Translations under genes and position numbers: made by a program
The notes under the pieces: model-generated
What the model saw: the letters and a program-made list of their open reading frames with translations, nothing else
The model's database searches: none
What the model was told of the DNA's origin: nothing
In this document: piece by piece, positions 16,117-23,023 of the stretch
How the letters are laid out: each line of letters opens with the position of its first letter
Position numbering within the stretch: the first letter of the stretch is position 1
Assembly: GCA_900547305.1 (NCBI GenBank)
Contig: URGH01000021.1
Span: 1 to 33,747 of the forward strand
DNA length: 33,747 bases
From: an uncultured Oscillospiraceae bacterium
GTDB taxonomy: Bacteria > Bacillota > Clostridia > Oscillospirales > Acutalibacteraceae
Direction: 5' to 3'

Positions 16117-16761
16117 ATGAATCAATCATCCGTAAAAAAGGGAATGGCCGTAAAAGACCTTGTAACCGTGGGTATATTCTCGGCGCTGTTTCTTGTATTC
16201 GCTTTTGTGGGCGGTATCTTTTTCGCGCCTAACCCGGTGCTGACATTTTATATGCCGGTGGGCAGCGCGCTGTTTTGCGGTCCTGTTTATCTGCTTATGC
16301 TCGCCAAGGTGCAAAAGCGTTTTGCCGTAACAGGTCTCGGCGCGATACTGTGCATTATTTGGTTTGTTATGGGTATGCATTGGGCAATGGCGCTCGGTTA
16401 CCTCATTATGGGAATTGTCGCCGACCTTGTTGCGGGTGCGGGCCAGTATAAAAGCAAGAAAATTAATTCTCTTTCTTATATACTTATTTCTCTCGGCGGT
16501 ACGGCGTCTTATCTCGTGTTCTTTGCAAATCCCGACGGTTGGGCAAAAACCATGCTCGGGAACGGCACGGAACAATCATATATCGATACTATGCGTAATA
16601 CCGGCACGGTGTGGATTATGATAATTATGCTTGCGGGAACAGTTCTTGCCGCCGCTTTATCAGCGGACGTGAAAAGGCTGTCGGTTGGAAACTGTAATAC
16701 TAAAAAGAAAACAGAAAAAACAAAATCGGCAGGTTTCGTAAGATACCTGTCGATTTTGTGA
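16117..16761 (+). CDS. MptD family ECF transporter substrate-binding (S) component
   Basis: The start at 16117 follows AAGGAGAG; the earlier in-frame ATG at 16090 lacks a site. The 214-residue protein has about five or six hydrophobic segments and the MptD-family N-terminus (VKKGMAVKDLVTVGIFSALFLV is split here as VKDLVTVGIFSALFLV). S components bind a vitamin or metal-related substrate and work with an EcfT and two EcfA subunits. None of those is in the window. The C-terminal 30 residues are low-complexity and basic, and are partly encoded by a terminator-like hairpin. The gene may therefore have lost its natural end. Confidence 0.75.
   Translation: MNQSSVKKGMAVKDLVTVGIFSALFLVFAFVGGIFFAPNPVLTFYMPVGSALFCGPVYLLMLAKVQKRFAVTGLGAILCIIWFVMGMHWAMALGYLIMGIVADLVAGAGQYKSKKINSLSYILISLGGTASYLVFFANPDGWAKTMLGNGTEQSYIDTMRNTGTVWIMIIMLAGTVLAAALSADVKRLSVGNCNTKKKTEKTKSAGFVRYLSIL
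16720..16759. terminator. Terminator-like hairpin overlapping the end of the MptD-like gene
   Basis: A 15-base stem (16720-16734 with 16745-16759, one G-U wobble) has A-rich DNA on its left and an ATTTTGT right arm. It could terminate in both directions. It lies inside the last codons of the reading frame, which is unusual. Confidence 0.65.
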
Positions 16762-16899
16762 GTGTGCGACGAAACAGTACAATACACATTGTGCCGAAAA
16801 ATAAATGTTTTTAATATAGCGAATGAATCTGTCAACAGTCTGTATTTGTAAGGCGTTCCATTAATTCGTTGGCAAAACCGACATCGCACTTCTTACCGT

Positions 16900-16980
16900 T
16901 TACCTATTATTTCTTACTTTCCGAAAATCCCGTTACCGATTATTTGAAGTAATAGTGAATAGGTAATAAGTAATAAGTAA
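16900..16980. repeat. Imperfect inverted repeat with TAATAAG microrepeats
   Basis: TTACCTATT (16900-16908) is inverted as AATAGGTAA (16958-16966). Tandem TAATAAG units run to 16980. This resembles small dispersed intergenic repeats of clostridial genomes. There is no gene between 16762 and 17203: the stretch holds only this repeat, two terminators and the left attachment region. Confidence 0.5.
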
Positions 16981-17010
16981 AAATCCCCATTCGTAAGAAT
17001 GAGGATTTTT
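16979..17010. terminator. Bidirectional hairpin terminator at the left edge of the element
   Basis: AAAAATCC...GGATTTTT arms (16979-16992 with 16997-17010) pair with one internal mismatch around GTAA. The last T of the hairpin is the first base of the attachment repeat. Confidence 0.75.
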
Positions 17011-17032
17011 GGAGCGGATGATTGTAATCAAA
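17010..17032. repeat. attL: displaced copy of the tRNA-Gly 3' end
   Basis: This segment matches 28398-28420, the 3' end of the tRNA-Gly gene, at 19 of 23 positions. The first eight (TGGAGCGG) are identical, which is enough for a tyrosine-recombinase crossover. Mismatches lie only on the element side. Confidence 0.75.
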
Positions 17033-17053
17033 TACCCCATTATACATTATACT

Positions 17054-17092
17054 AAAAAATTAACAGATGTCAATATTGTTTGACATCTGTTA
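17054..17092 (-). terminator. Terminator of the integrase gene
   Basis: A 13-base perfect stem (17061-17073 with 17080-17092) closes a 6-base loop. It is followed on the minus strand by AATTTTTTAG (17060 downward). Confidence 0.85.
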
Positions 17093-17126
17093 GGTTTAAT
17101 TTTCGAAATTTGGAGTTAAAACTGTA

Positions 17127-17151
17127 TTTTTGCTCCCAATTTGCTCCCAAA
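17127..17151. repeat. Left integrase arm-type double repeat
   Basis: On the minus strand two TTGGGAGCAAA-type units stand 11 bases apart. The 25-base block matches the one at 28190-28214 at 23 positions in the same orientation. Paired direct repeats of this kind are bound by the N-terminal domain of Tn916-like integrases. Confidence 0.7.
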
Positions 17152-17203
17152 CTTCAAAATAATGATTATATTTAACGGAAATCCGCACTTATTATTTTAA
17201 TGT

Positions 17204-18382
17204 TTATCCTGTCTTTCGGATATTCTCAATAGTTTCATCCAATTTCAAGGCGGCGTTCTTCTGCGCTGACTCATAGGTATGGCTGTAAATCTGAAGTGTG
17301 AACGAAACGTCCGAATGTCCGAGGTTATGCTGAACCGTCTTAGGGTTTTCGCCCTGCTCAATTAAAACACTTGCGTATGTGTGCCGGAGTCCGTGAAATT
17401 TCAGGTAACGTATTTTATCGCTGTGCCGTTCCATAAATCTCACATAGCAATTTGTTATACCCTGCGGTGAATATGGCTCGCCGTTTTCTTTGCTTACAAC
17501 ATAGTTGCTGTCAATAAAATGGCGCCCAAATTTCATTTTGTTAAGCATATATTGAGTGTGATACTTTTTCAATATATCAACAAGTCTTTGCGGTATGTAA
17601 ATTTTGCGAAGACCTGAGCTTGTCTTTGGTGCTTTAACCGTGGTTTTGCTATGTACCACTACACGGCTTTCAATGATATTTATGTACCCCTCTTCAAAAC
17701 TTACATTGTTCCACTTCAAGCCGCACATTTCACCCCGCCGAATACCTGATAATAGTGCAAGATTCATAATAAGTTCTATGTTGGGATTATCGTCCTGCTC
17801 CGCCAACTTTAACAATAAATAAAATTCTTCAAGGTCGTAAGCCTCAATCTGTTTATGTTGATTTTTAGGTAATACTAACTTACCAAGCATTGGATTGGCT
17901 TCTCGCTGTATTAAATGCTCTGTTACTGCTAAATCAAAAAGTAAATTTAACATCAATACATAGTTGCGAACGCTTTTAGCGCTTACTTTATTCGATAGTA
18001 TGTTTATATAATCCTGTATAGCTCGCGTTTTAATTTTTCTCACCTGACAAGCTCCGAAATAATTTAATATTCCGTGCGGTTTACTATTAAAGTAGACTGC
18101 TTTATAGCCTTTAATTGTCGTCGGGCTTAAAAAACTTGTATATGTATCAAAGTAGATTTGCCCAAGCTCTGCTACCGTAATATTAGGATTATTTTCAAGC
18201 TCACAACCTCGAATTAACTCTAAGTCCTTTTTTGCTAAAAATTCTTTTACTGTTTTTAAGGATGTACCTACCGGAAATGTTTTACTCGTCTTTCGGCGCT
18301 TGCCGTCTATAAATCGTGGCAGCTCGTAATTTGCCTTGTAATGAACGCCGCCCTTTGTTTTAACCTTAGTAATACTTGACAT
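17204..18382 (-). CDS. int: Tyrosine-type site-specific recombinase (integrase)
   Basis: The 392-residue protein has an N-terminal arm-binding domain (KTKGGVHYKANYE onward), a core-binding SAM-like domain (about 68-160) and a C-terminal catalytic domain. The catalytic set is complete: R215 in LSGIRRGE, H330 and R333 in HGLRHT, H356 in LGH and nucleophile Y366 in IYSH. It would catalyse integration into, and excision from, the tRNA-Gly site. AAAGGAG precedes the ATG. The gene reads toward the left end of the element, and a terminator and attL follow. No obvious excisionase gene is next to it, though the 191-residue gene upstream takes that place. Confidence 0.96.
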   Translation of the reverse strand: MSSITKVKTKGGVHYKANYELPRFIDGKRRKTSKTFPVGTSLKTVKEFLAKKDLELIRGCELENNPNITVAELGQIYFDTYTSFLSPTTIKGYKAVYFNSKPHGILNYFGACQVRKIKTRAIQDYINILSNKVSAKSVRNYVLMLNLLFDLAVTEHLIQREANPMLGKLVLPKNQHKQIEAYDLEEFYLLLKLAEQDDNPNIELIMNLALLSGIRRGEMCGLKWNNVSFEEGYINIIESRVVVHSKTTVKAPKTSSGLRKIYIPQRLVDILKKYHTQYMLNKMKFGRHFIDSNYVVSKENGEPYSPQGITNCYVRFMERHSDKIRYLKFHGLRHTYASVLIEQGENPKTVQHNLGHSDVSFTLQIYSHTYESAQKNAALKLDETIENIRKTG

Positions 18383-18436
18383 ATATATTAGCTCCTTTCC
18401 TATATTTCAAAAATATAATATATAAACAAAATTGAG

Positions 18437-18475
18437 TTTAAGCCGTATGCAGATATGCTCCGCATACGGCTTAAA
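18437..18475. terminator. 14-bp perfect hairpin between the 191-aa gene and int
   Basis: TTTAAGCCGTATGC (18437-18450) pairs perfectly with 18462-18475. On the minus strand it is followed by a modest T-rich tail (CTCAATTTTGTTT). It probably terminates the upstream transcript and so separates int expression from it. Confidence 0.65.
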
Positions 18476-18478
18476 ATG

Positions 18479-19054
18479 TCAATTTTCAAATAGCAATTTA
18501 CTGCACTCAATTAACGCCCTTTCGGCTTCGGGTTGCACAATCCTAAATTTAGTAATTTTACTGAAAGTCACTTCTCCATATTCGTTTTTAGTATTCTTTA
18601 CCGCTATACGGATTAAATGATTAAATAATTCTTCCTCGTCATAAGCAATACCAAACAAATTTGATATTGTTTGAGTAACAGGATTCTTAAAATCATTCGT
18701 TTGCGCTCTTATAGTTTTTACGGTTTTGCCAACCGCCAAATCATAATATTTATATGTAATATTGTTCTTTTCAAATGTCCTGATTTGCAGTATATATCCA
18801 AAATATACACCTTCATCTTTCGGGAATAAATAATCGCCAACCGGCAGTGAATAACTGTTATCTTCTGCATATTTTTCTTCCAATAATTCCAACGTCTTTT
18901 TTGAACGCCAAAAACGATGTACTTCTCTTTTTGGAAGATAAAATAAATGTTTCCGGTATTCATAATCTAACGTTGAAATATCAGTTCCGTCAGATAATGT
19001 GAGGTACATAGAGGAAGTATCCTCTGTTTCTAAATTATTATTAAAGTATTTCAT
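18479..19054 (-). CDS. Unknown 191-residue protein between the replication gene and int
   Basis: The start is supported by AAAAGGAGAG about 10 bases upstream. The protein is soluble and mixed alpha/beta, with no signal peptide or membrane segment. Notable stretches are HLFYLPKREVHRFWRSKKT (aromatic and basic) and GVYFGYILQIRTFEKNNITY. I do not recognise the family. It lies 18 bases after the C-terminal part of the replication ATPase on the same strand, so it is probably expressed with it. Replication accessory and excision control are both possible, but nothing in the sequence decides. Confidence 0.75.
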   Translation of the reverse strand: MKYFNNNLETEDTSSMYLTLSDGTDISTLDYEYRKHLFYLPKREVHRFWRSKKTLELLEEKYAEDNSYSLPVGDYLFPKDEGVYFGYILQIRTFEKNNITYKYYDLAVGKTVKTIRAQTNDFKNPVTQTISNLFGIAYDEEELFNHLIRIAVKNTKNEYGEVTFSKITKFRIVQPEAERALIECSKLLFEN

Positions 19055-19072
19055 TATAATACTCTCTCCTTT

Positions 19073-19309
19073 TTAAAATTTTTTATAGAATGTTTCGTCG
19101 GTATCGTCGATATCGACGGTAATTTTTCGGTTTTCCGGCGTACCTATAACTACATATCGGTCTGTTGCCCGCCCAATTTCAACATTGAGTCCAAGCATTT
19201 TTAAATCATAGACATATGTAGTTAGCTTTCTGGAAAGTGCGCTTGCACTTGTCGGAAAGCCATAGGGTAACCCTCTACCTATATAAAGCTCAGGCAATAT
19301 TTCATTCAT
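19073..19309 (-). CDS. C-terminal winged-helix part of the replication ATPase, separated by a frameshift
   Basis: The 78-residue frame reads GLPYGFPTSASALSRKL and then LKMLGLNVEIGRATDRY. That resembles the DNA-binding C-terminal tail usual in phage and island primase-helicases. It has no ribosome site, and its ATG starts 1 base after the stop of the ATPase frame. The same frame is open about 12 codons farther upstream (...LLHKMNEILPELY), as expected if one base had been lost or gained. I therefore read it as part of one protein with the gene at 19311-20603. Separate coupled translation is the alternative. Its last codons overlap the first iteron cluster. Confidence 0.65.
   Translation of the reverse strand: MNEILPELYIGRGLPYGFPTSASALSRKLTTYVYDLKMLGLNVEIGRATDRYVVIGTPENRKITVDIDDTDETFYKKF
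19091..19117 (-). repeat. Iteron cluster 1 (within coding sequence)
   Basis: On the plus strand three 9-base units run as TGTTTCGTC, GGTATCGTC, GATATCGAC. The middle unit is identical to one in cluster 2 read on the opposite strand. The codons spell an acidic run in the protein tail (VDIDDTDE). Confidence 0.6.
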
Positions 19310-19310
19310 T

Positions 19311-20603
19311 TTATGTAATAAATGTGGTATAATAATATAAAAAATGAGTCATACTGCCTTTCCAATATCCTTCTTTTTCCTGAATGTGCTTTACACATTC
19401 CAAGACCGGATTATCCCCGACAATACTTTCAGTAGCAAAACGTTGATTATCATCGTATTGCCGTAAAAACTCATTGCCCAAGCCTTTTTGTATTGACTCT
19501 GCAATGAGATAGCCATACTTGGCAAAATCAGCCATTCGGGGCAATTTTTTAGGGCTTGTTTTATTAAGAATCATTAGTGTTTTACTAATAATTTGAAAAA
19601 TGGCACCTAATATATCAGGCAGAGCATTTTGAAAGTCCTTTTTCAGGCTTTCTTCGGTGACTCTGCTTGAACTGTCAATACGGTTAAGTTTAACCATTAT
19701 TGCCCTATCCATTAGGTCGCTTTGTTTTATGTGCATAGAAATGCCATTAAGTGTTACTAATCTACGAAGACTTATACTTATCTCCGTATTATCAGAGTAA
19801 AGCTTTCTTTTTGATAAACTACCACCCGTTACTGCCTGACAAAGCACATTGCATATATCAGGCGGTATAACGCCGATATTATCAAACGCACAATAATAAT
19901 TATTGCTTAAAACGGTCACAAGATTATTTGTATCCGTAGGCAAGACAAACACATCCTTAGATACCGGATGAATTATGCGGCTAATATTTCGCTGCATAGT
20001 TGTTTTACCCGCGCCTTTCTCGCCCTCAATAATCAGTATAGGGTGGGAAATATCAGGAATAAAAGCCGAAATTACATACACCGGAAATAAAACCCGTTGA
20101 TTCACATCAATATTAAAGAAATGTGATAAAAGGTTTATAGACTTCGCTATATCAGCTTTCATATTTGGAATTACTTGCTCTTTCATTGTTGGCTCACGTT
20201 TGAAAAAGAATTTCTTATCGTTCAGAGTAACAACTTTATGAGCGTTAATTCCGCATTTAACAACTGTATTAGCATTGTCACATAGGTCATAGTATATAGT
20301 GTTTTTATCCCGATATACCCGAATCGCAACCGGCACTATTTCTGCACAATTTTCAGTGCAGGACATCAATGCCTCATAGGCAGTTTTTATTTCTGTACTT
20401 TTAACAGTTTTATTATATTCTGTTAAATACAGATTTCTTAAACGGCTGTTTATTATTTCCGTATTATTGAAGTAAATTACTTCATTTCCGAAAACAATAT
20501 AACACTCGCCGTTTTGGTCTTTAAAGACCTCTGAATTTTCAATTGCTAAATTGAAAATTCTATCTGCCGAACTTTCCGGTGAGATAATTTTTTTAGGTTT
20601 CAA
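19311..20603 (-). CDS. Replication-type P-loop ATPase (primase-helicase/D5-like), N-terminal and ATPase part
   Basis: The start is a TTG at 20603 behind AAGGAAG. The 430-residue protein has a Walker A motif GEKGAGKTT at 194-202, a Walker B-type YYCAFDNIG around D241, and a sensor-like LVTLNGI. Residues 1-180 contain no recognisable primase signature. This ATPase type serves as the helicase or initiator of phages and integrated islands. The frame ends early (after GSMTHFL) just before a C-terminal domain that continues in another frame at 19309. A simple frameshift in an AT-rich stretch near 19325-19345 is likely. If real, it could cripple replication or make two products. Confidence 0.8.
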   Translation of the reverse strand: MKPKKIISPESSADRIFNLAIENSEVFKDQNGECYIVFGNEVIYFNNTEIINSRLRNLYLTEYNKTVKSTEIKTAYEALMSCTENCAEIVPVAIRVYRDKNTIYYDLCDNANTVVKCGINAHKVVTLNDKKFFFKREPTMKEQVIPNMKADIAKSINLLSHFFNIDVNQRVLFPVYVISAFIPDISHPILIIEGEKGAGKTTMQRNISRIIHPVSKDVFVLPTDTNNLVTVLSNNYYCAFDNIGVIPPDICNVLCQAVTGGSLSKRKLYSDNTEISISLRRLVTLNGISMHIKQSDLMDRAIMVKLNRIDSSSRVTEESLKKDFQNALPDILGAIFQIISKTLMILNKTSPKKLPRMADFAKYGYLIAESIQKGLGNEFLRQYDDNQRFATESIVGDNPVLECVKHIQEKEGYWKGSMTHFLYYYTTFIT

Positions 20604-20623
20604 ATATTCACTTCCTTTTTTTA

Positions 20624-20652
20624 TTGAAAATAAATATGTGCTTGGTTATAAT
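20624..20652 (+). promoter_or_regulatory. Promoter of the HTH regulator
   Basis: TTGAAA (20624-20629) and TATAAT (20647-20652) are 17 bases apart. The left arm of an inverted repeat occupies the spacer, so the promoter is likely controlled there. Confidence 0.7.
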
Positions 20653-20699
20653 GATATATGAAATTTAATTGCACCTCCAAATATTTTATTAAGCACATA
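20635..20699. promoter_or_regulatory. Widely spaced inverted repeat in the divergent regulator-ATPase region
   Basis: TATGTGCTT (20635-20643) is inverted as AAGCACATA (20691-20699), 47 bases apart. The first arm lies inside the spacer of the regulator promoter. Two-site binding with looping by the HTH protein is an inference. Confidence 0.5.
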
Positions 20700-20752
20700 A
20701 TTATTTGATAGGAATAAAACTTTTTATAAAGTTGTGCATAGAGGGAAGAAAT

Positions 20753-21334
20753 ATGATTGATTCCGAAACTACTAAGAAAATCTTAACAGACTTAAATAAA
20801 TCTTTATCTATTACTGAAATATCCAAAAAATATAAGGTTCATCGAAACACGGTAAGAAATATAAAAATAAGGTATCCTGATAAATCGGATAATGCCACTC
20901 CTTCGAAGCTAATTCTTGAGAAGACAAAAACAATCAATGCTGAATATAGGGATATAATTAAAATTTTTTGTCATATGCACCTCAATTGTTATATATATGA
21001 GAATAGACCTATTGAATGGGCAGAGCACCTCTGCGAAAAATTAAATGTAGAATACGATGACTTAAAAAACTACTCGCCTGAAAAAATAGAGGTTGTTAAT
21101 TCTAATAGTGATAATAATAAGCGCCGAACCTATTTAGCAACAATTCGTAGGATTAGAGCGCTTACATATGTTTATAAGAATTATGAGGAGGTCTACCAGT
21201 TATTTAAAGCTGAAAATTTTTTTGGTAAGTCTGCGATAAGCCCCACGAGCTTTTACAACTGTGCAAAAGAATATTGGATAGACGTTAATTTTGAAACTAC
21301 TTTAGGAGAAATTATAGATAATAACAGTAAATAG
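20753..21334 (+). CDS. Helix-turn-helix regulator, divergent from the replication gene
   Basis: I take the ATG at 20753, preceded by AGAGGGAAG. The frame is open to 20705 without a site. The 193-residue protein begins with a Hin/resolvase-like HTH (SITEISKKYKVHRNTVRNI, about residues 18-36), followed by a longer alpha-helical part of unknown type. It is transcribed away from the ATPase, and its own promoter contains an inverted repeat. That is a typical layout for a lysogeny-like switch controlling the replication genes of an island. The iteron region follows directly. Confidence 0.75.
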   Translation: MIDSETTKKILTDLNKSLSITEISKKYKVHRNTVRNIKIRYPDKSDNATPSKLILEKTKTINAEYRDIIKIFCHMHLNCYIYENRPIEWAEHLCEKLNVEYDDLKNYSPEKIEVVNSNSDNNKRRTYLATIRRIRALTYVYKNYEEVYQLFKAENFFGKSAISPTSFYNCAKEYWIDVNFETTLGEIIDNNSK

Positions 21335-21396
21335 CTTTATATAAAATAGAGGGACGAAACTAATTACCCACTCGTCAACTATTATTAACAAATGCC

Positions 21397-21423
21397 GACG
21401 ATATTGACGATACCGACGGCATT
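21397..21423 (+). repeat. Iteron cluster 2 (intergenic)
   Basis: Three tandem 9-base units, GACGATATT, GACGATACC and GACGGCATT, fill 21397-21423. Outer bases AAATGCCG (from 21390) and CGGCATTT form a hairpin. It lies in the 239-base gap between the convergent HTH and DUF1643 genes. Confidence 0.7.
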
Positions 21424-21490
21424 TGCTTTAAAATCTATTTCTCTTGACACCCAAATACAAGCAAAATTAAAAAAATAAAAGCTAATGTTA

Positions 21491-21527
21491 TTGAGGGAAC
21501 GATATTGGTCGCTCCCTCATTTTAATT
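21491..21527. terminator. Terminator between iteron clusters 2 and 3
   Basis: GAGGGA (21493-21498) pairs with TCCCTC (21513-21518), with additional CG pairs inside. The tail ATTTTAATTTTA follows. It serves the convergent genes on either side. Confidence 0.7.
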
Positions 21528-21537
21528 TTATTTGTTT

Positions 21538-21564
21538 TTTGCCGTCGTTATCGTCGGCGCCGTC
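21538..21564 (-). repeat. Iteron cluster 3 (inverted relative to cluster 2)
   Basis: Units TTTGCCGTC, GTTATCGTC and GGCGCCGTC repeat at 9-base intervals. Read in the same orientation, cluster 2 is AATGCCGTC, GGTATCGTC, AATATCGTC. The cluster ends directly before the DUF1643 stop codon. Confidence 0.65.
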
Positions 21565-21573
21565 GATATTTTA

Positions 21574-22170
21574 TTATTTTTCGACGCTTTTGGTAGCCGG
21601 GAACAATTCCTTGTAACAATACTCCATAAGCCGCCATTTAACAGTTTTTGCTCGTATACCTAAAAACAAAGGGTGAGGCGCTCCGGCTGTTATGTCGCGC
21701 TCAGGGCAGACAAACTGATATACATTACCCTTTGGTAGTTTATTAAGATACATTTCAATAATTTTCTTTTTACTTTCATTGACCGCCTTTGAGGACTCCA
21801 TTGAATTACCCCAAGCAACAATAAATTTTTGCTTGCTTAAATTTTTATCGTCAAGTATATTATCCTCAATAAATTTCATATTTTCGGTATCTGCAACTAA
21901 GCCTTTTACGGACGGACGAGCTGAAATAACCCTACTGAACAGGTTTATAATTTTTATCTCATTAAAACCGAAATCACCCATATGTGCGATAATATGGTTT
22001 ATTGTGCTGTCATCAGAATTAAGGTTTTCCGCGTTGCGTGTGGGAAATAACATAACAATTATTCCGGTATCGCCCTCAACTTCCTTTAATCGTTTAGTAA
22101 TACAATATGTATTTTTACCGTCATCAGAGCATACAAGCTCCGTTTCAATGCAGGTATTTATAGTTTTCAT
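21574..22170 (-). CDS. DUF1643 family protein
   Basis: The 198-residue protein matches DUF1643. A strand ending IVMLFPTRNAENLNSDDST takes the place of the usual NPS-A-D-T motif, followed by a helix and KIINLFSRVISARPS. A mid-protein FIVAWGNS and the C-terminal GAPHPLFLG are the family's most conserved part. The family is soluble, of unknown function, and common on phages, plasmids and islands. It starts 7 bases after the 133-residue gene, so it is last in a small operon of two micro-ORFs and two larger genes. Confidence 0.87.
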   Translation of the reverse strand: MKTINTCIETELVCSDDGKNTYCITKRLKEVEGDTGIIVMLFPTRNAENLNSDDSTINHIIAHMGDFGFNEIKIINLFSRVISARPSVKGLVADTENMKFIEDNILDDKNLSKQKFIVAWGNSMESSKAVNESKKKIIEMYLNKLPKGNVYQFVCPERDITAGAPHPLFLGIRAKTVKWRLMEYCYKELFPATKSVEK

Positions 22171-22177
22171 TTTTAAT

Positions 22178-22579
22178 TTAATTCTCCGTTTCTTCTATGA
22201 TAGTGTATTCTTTATCAGAAATAGTGCTTGAAAAGCTTTGCAGCTGTTCACGGGTCAATTTATCTTTATTTATTATTATATCTACCGCGAAATCATCACA
22301 AATAATAATGCAACCGAAAAGATATGTTTCCTCTCGGTTGCATTTTTTGAATATATATTTTTCTGTAAACTCAAAGTTTCGGTTGATAGGCTCTGTCAGC
22401 CCCATAGCCGCAAAATTTTCAAACTCCGCGCTGCTCTCAATTACAAATATTGAGCCGCAGCAAGAAATGTTGTCAATTTGGTATAATGAGAAAAGCTGAT
22501 TAAGCTCCTTTTCTGCAATATATCTTGCCGCCGAGTCGCTGACCTTTTCTAAGTCTGCAAGACAGATTATTTTTATCAT
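22178..22579 (-). CDS. Unknown 133-residue protein
   Basis: AGGAGGAAAAT precedes the ATG, and the ATG overlaps the stop of the 39-residue micro-ORF (ATGA-type overlap). The protein is soluble and acidic, with a paired cysteine in DNISCCGSIF and a KKCNREETYLFGCIIICDD strand. I do not recognise a family. Its place between a micro-ORF and DUF1643 suggests a shared job, but nothing more can be said. Confidence 0.75.
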   Translation of the reverse strand: MIKIICLADLEKVSDSAARYIAEKELNQLFSLYQIDNISCCGSIFVIESSAEFENFAAMGLTEPINRNFEFTEKYIFKKCNREETYLFGCIIICDDFAVDIIINKDKLTREQLQSFSSTISDKEYTIIEETEN

Positions 22580-22695
22580 ATTTTCCTCCTGTTTTTCGGG
22601 GTTTTAGTGCCGCAATATAGAGATATAGCGGCAGTAGCGCCCGAAACGAATAATTCTATTGCTGTTTTCACTGCGCTTGTAAGTGCTAATACCAT
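22576..22695 (-). CDS. 39-residue micro-ORF
   Basis: The frame runs from ATG at 22695 to TGA at 22576-22578 and is preceded by AGGAGGGTTAAA, an excellent ribosome site. The peptide begins MVLALTSAVKTAIELFVSG and ends with a basic KTPKNRRKI. It thus has one hydrophobic or amphipathic helix with a positively charged tail. It overlaps the start of the next gene by four bases and follows the 31-residue ORF by one base. The perfect spacing and coupled overlaps make translation likely. The role is unknown; a small membrane effector or a toxin is possible. Confidence 0.65.
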   Translation of the reverse strand: MVLALTSAVKTAIELFVSGATAAISLYCGTKTPKNRRKI

Positions 22696-22696
22696 T

Positions 22697-22792
22697 TTAA
22701 CCCTCCTGTTCTTTATAATTTTTCAATAACACCCGGTCGGTTGCTATCAGCATTGTCAGCGTGGAAATAAAGCCGAGTATAAAGTACTTCAT
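22697..22792 (-). CDS. 31-residue micro-ORF, single transmembrane peptide
   Basis: The ATG at 22792 follows AAAGGAGCATACAAAACT. The frame ends at 22697-22699, one base before the next ATG. The peptide MKYFILGFISTLTMLIATD is one membrane segment, followed by a charged tail (RVLLKNYKEQEG). It is the first gene of the four-gene operon that ends with DUF1643. It starts only 31 bases after a strong terminator on the same strand. Confidence 0.65.
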   Translation of the reverse strand: MKYFILGFISTLTMLIATDRVLLKNYKEQEG

Positions 22793-22813
22793 AGTTTTGT
22801 ATGCTCCTTTCTG

Positions 22814-22856
22814 AAAATAAAAACCCCTATATCTGCCATTAAAGCAAATATAGGGG
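22814..22856 (-). terminator. Terminator after the fibre gene and directly before the micro-ORF operon
   Basis: CCCCTATAT (22824-22832) pairs perfectly with 22848-22856. On the minus strand the hairpin is followed by TTTTTATTTT. It closes the fibre transcript, or acts as an attenuator for the micro-ORF operon whose first ATG is 31 bases downstream. Confidence 0.82.
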
Positions 22857-23023
22857 AATGGAAATAATTTTAAATACGGATAATTTTATTCGTTTACTTT
22901 TTCAAATAATCATTATAGCTGTTTTTTGTACTGCTGATTTCTTTCTTAAATATAAGACAGAAAATAAAAGCAAGAAAGCAAAAAGATGGTTGCAATGATT
23001 GGGTTGTAATAGTTTTGTAAAAA

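Noticed and set aside
17010..17032. A second, partial tRNA-Gly gene
   Set aside because: Only the 3' end is present, with mismatches and no anticodon arm. It is an attachment-site remnant, not a tRNA gene.
20634..20705. A 25-codon minus-strand leader peptide before the replication ATPase
   Set aside because: The frame is open from an ATG near 20698, but no ribosome site precedes it and it lies over the operator and promoter region.
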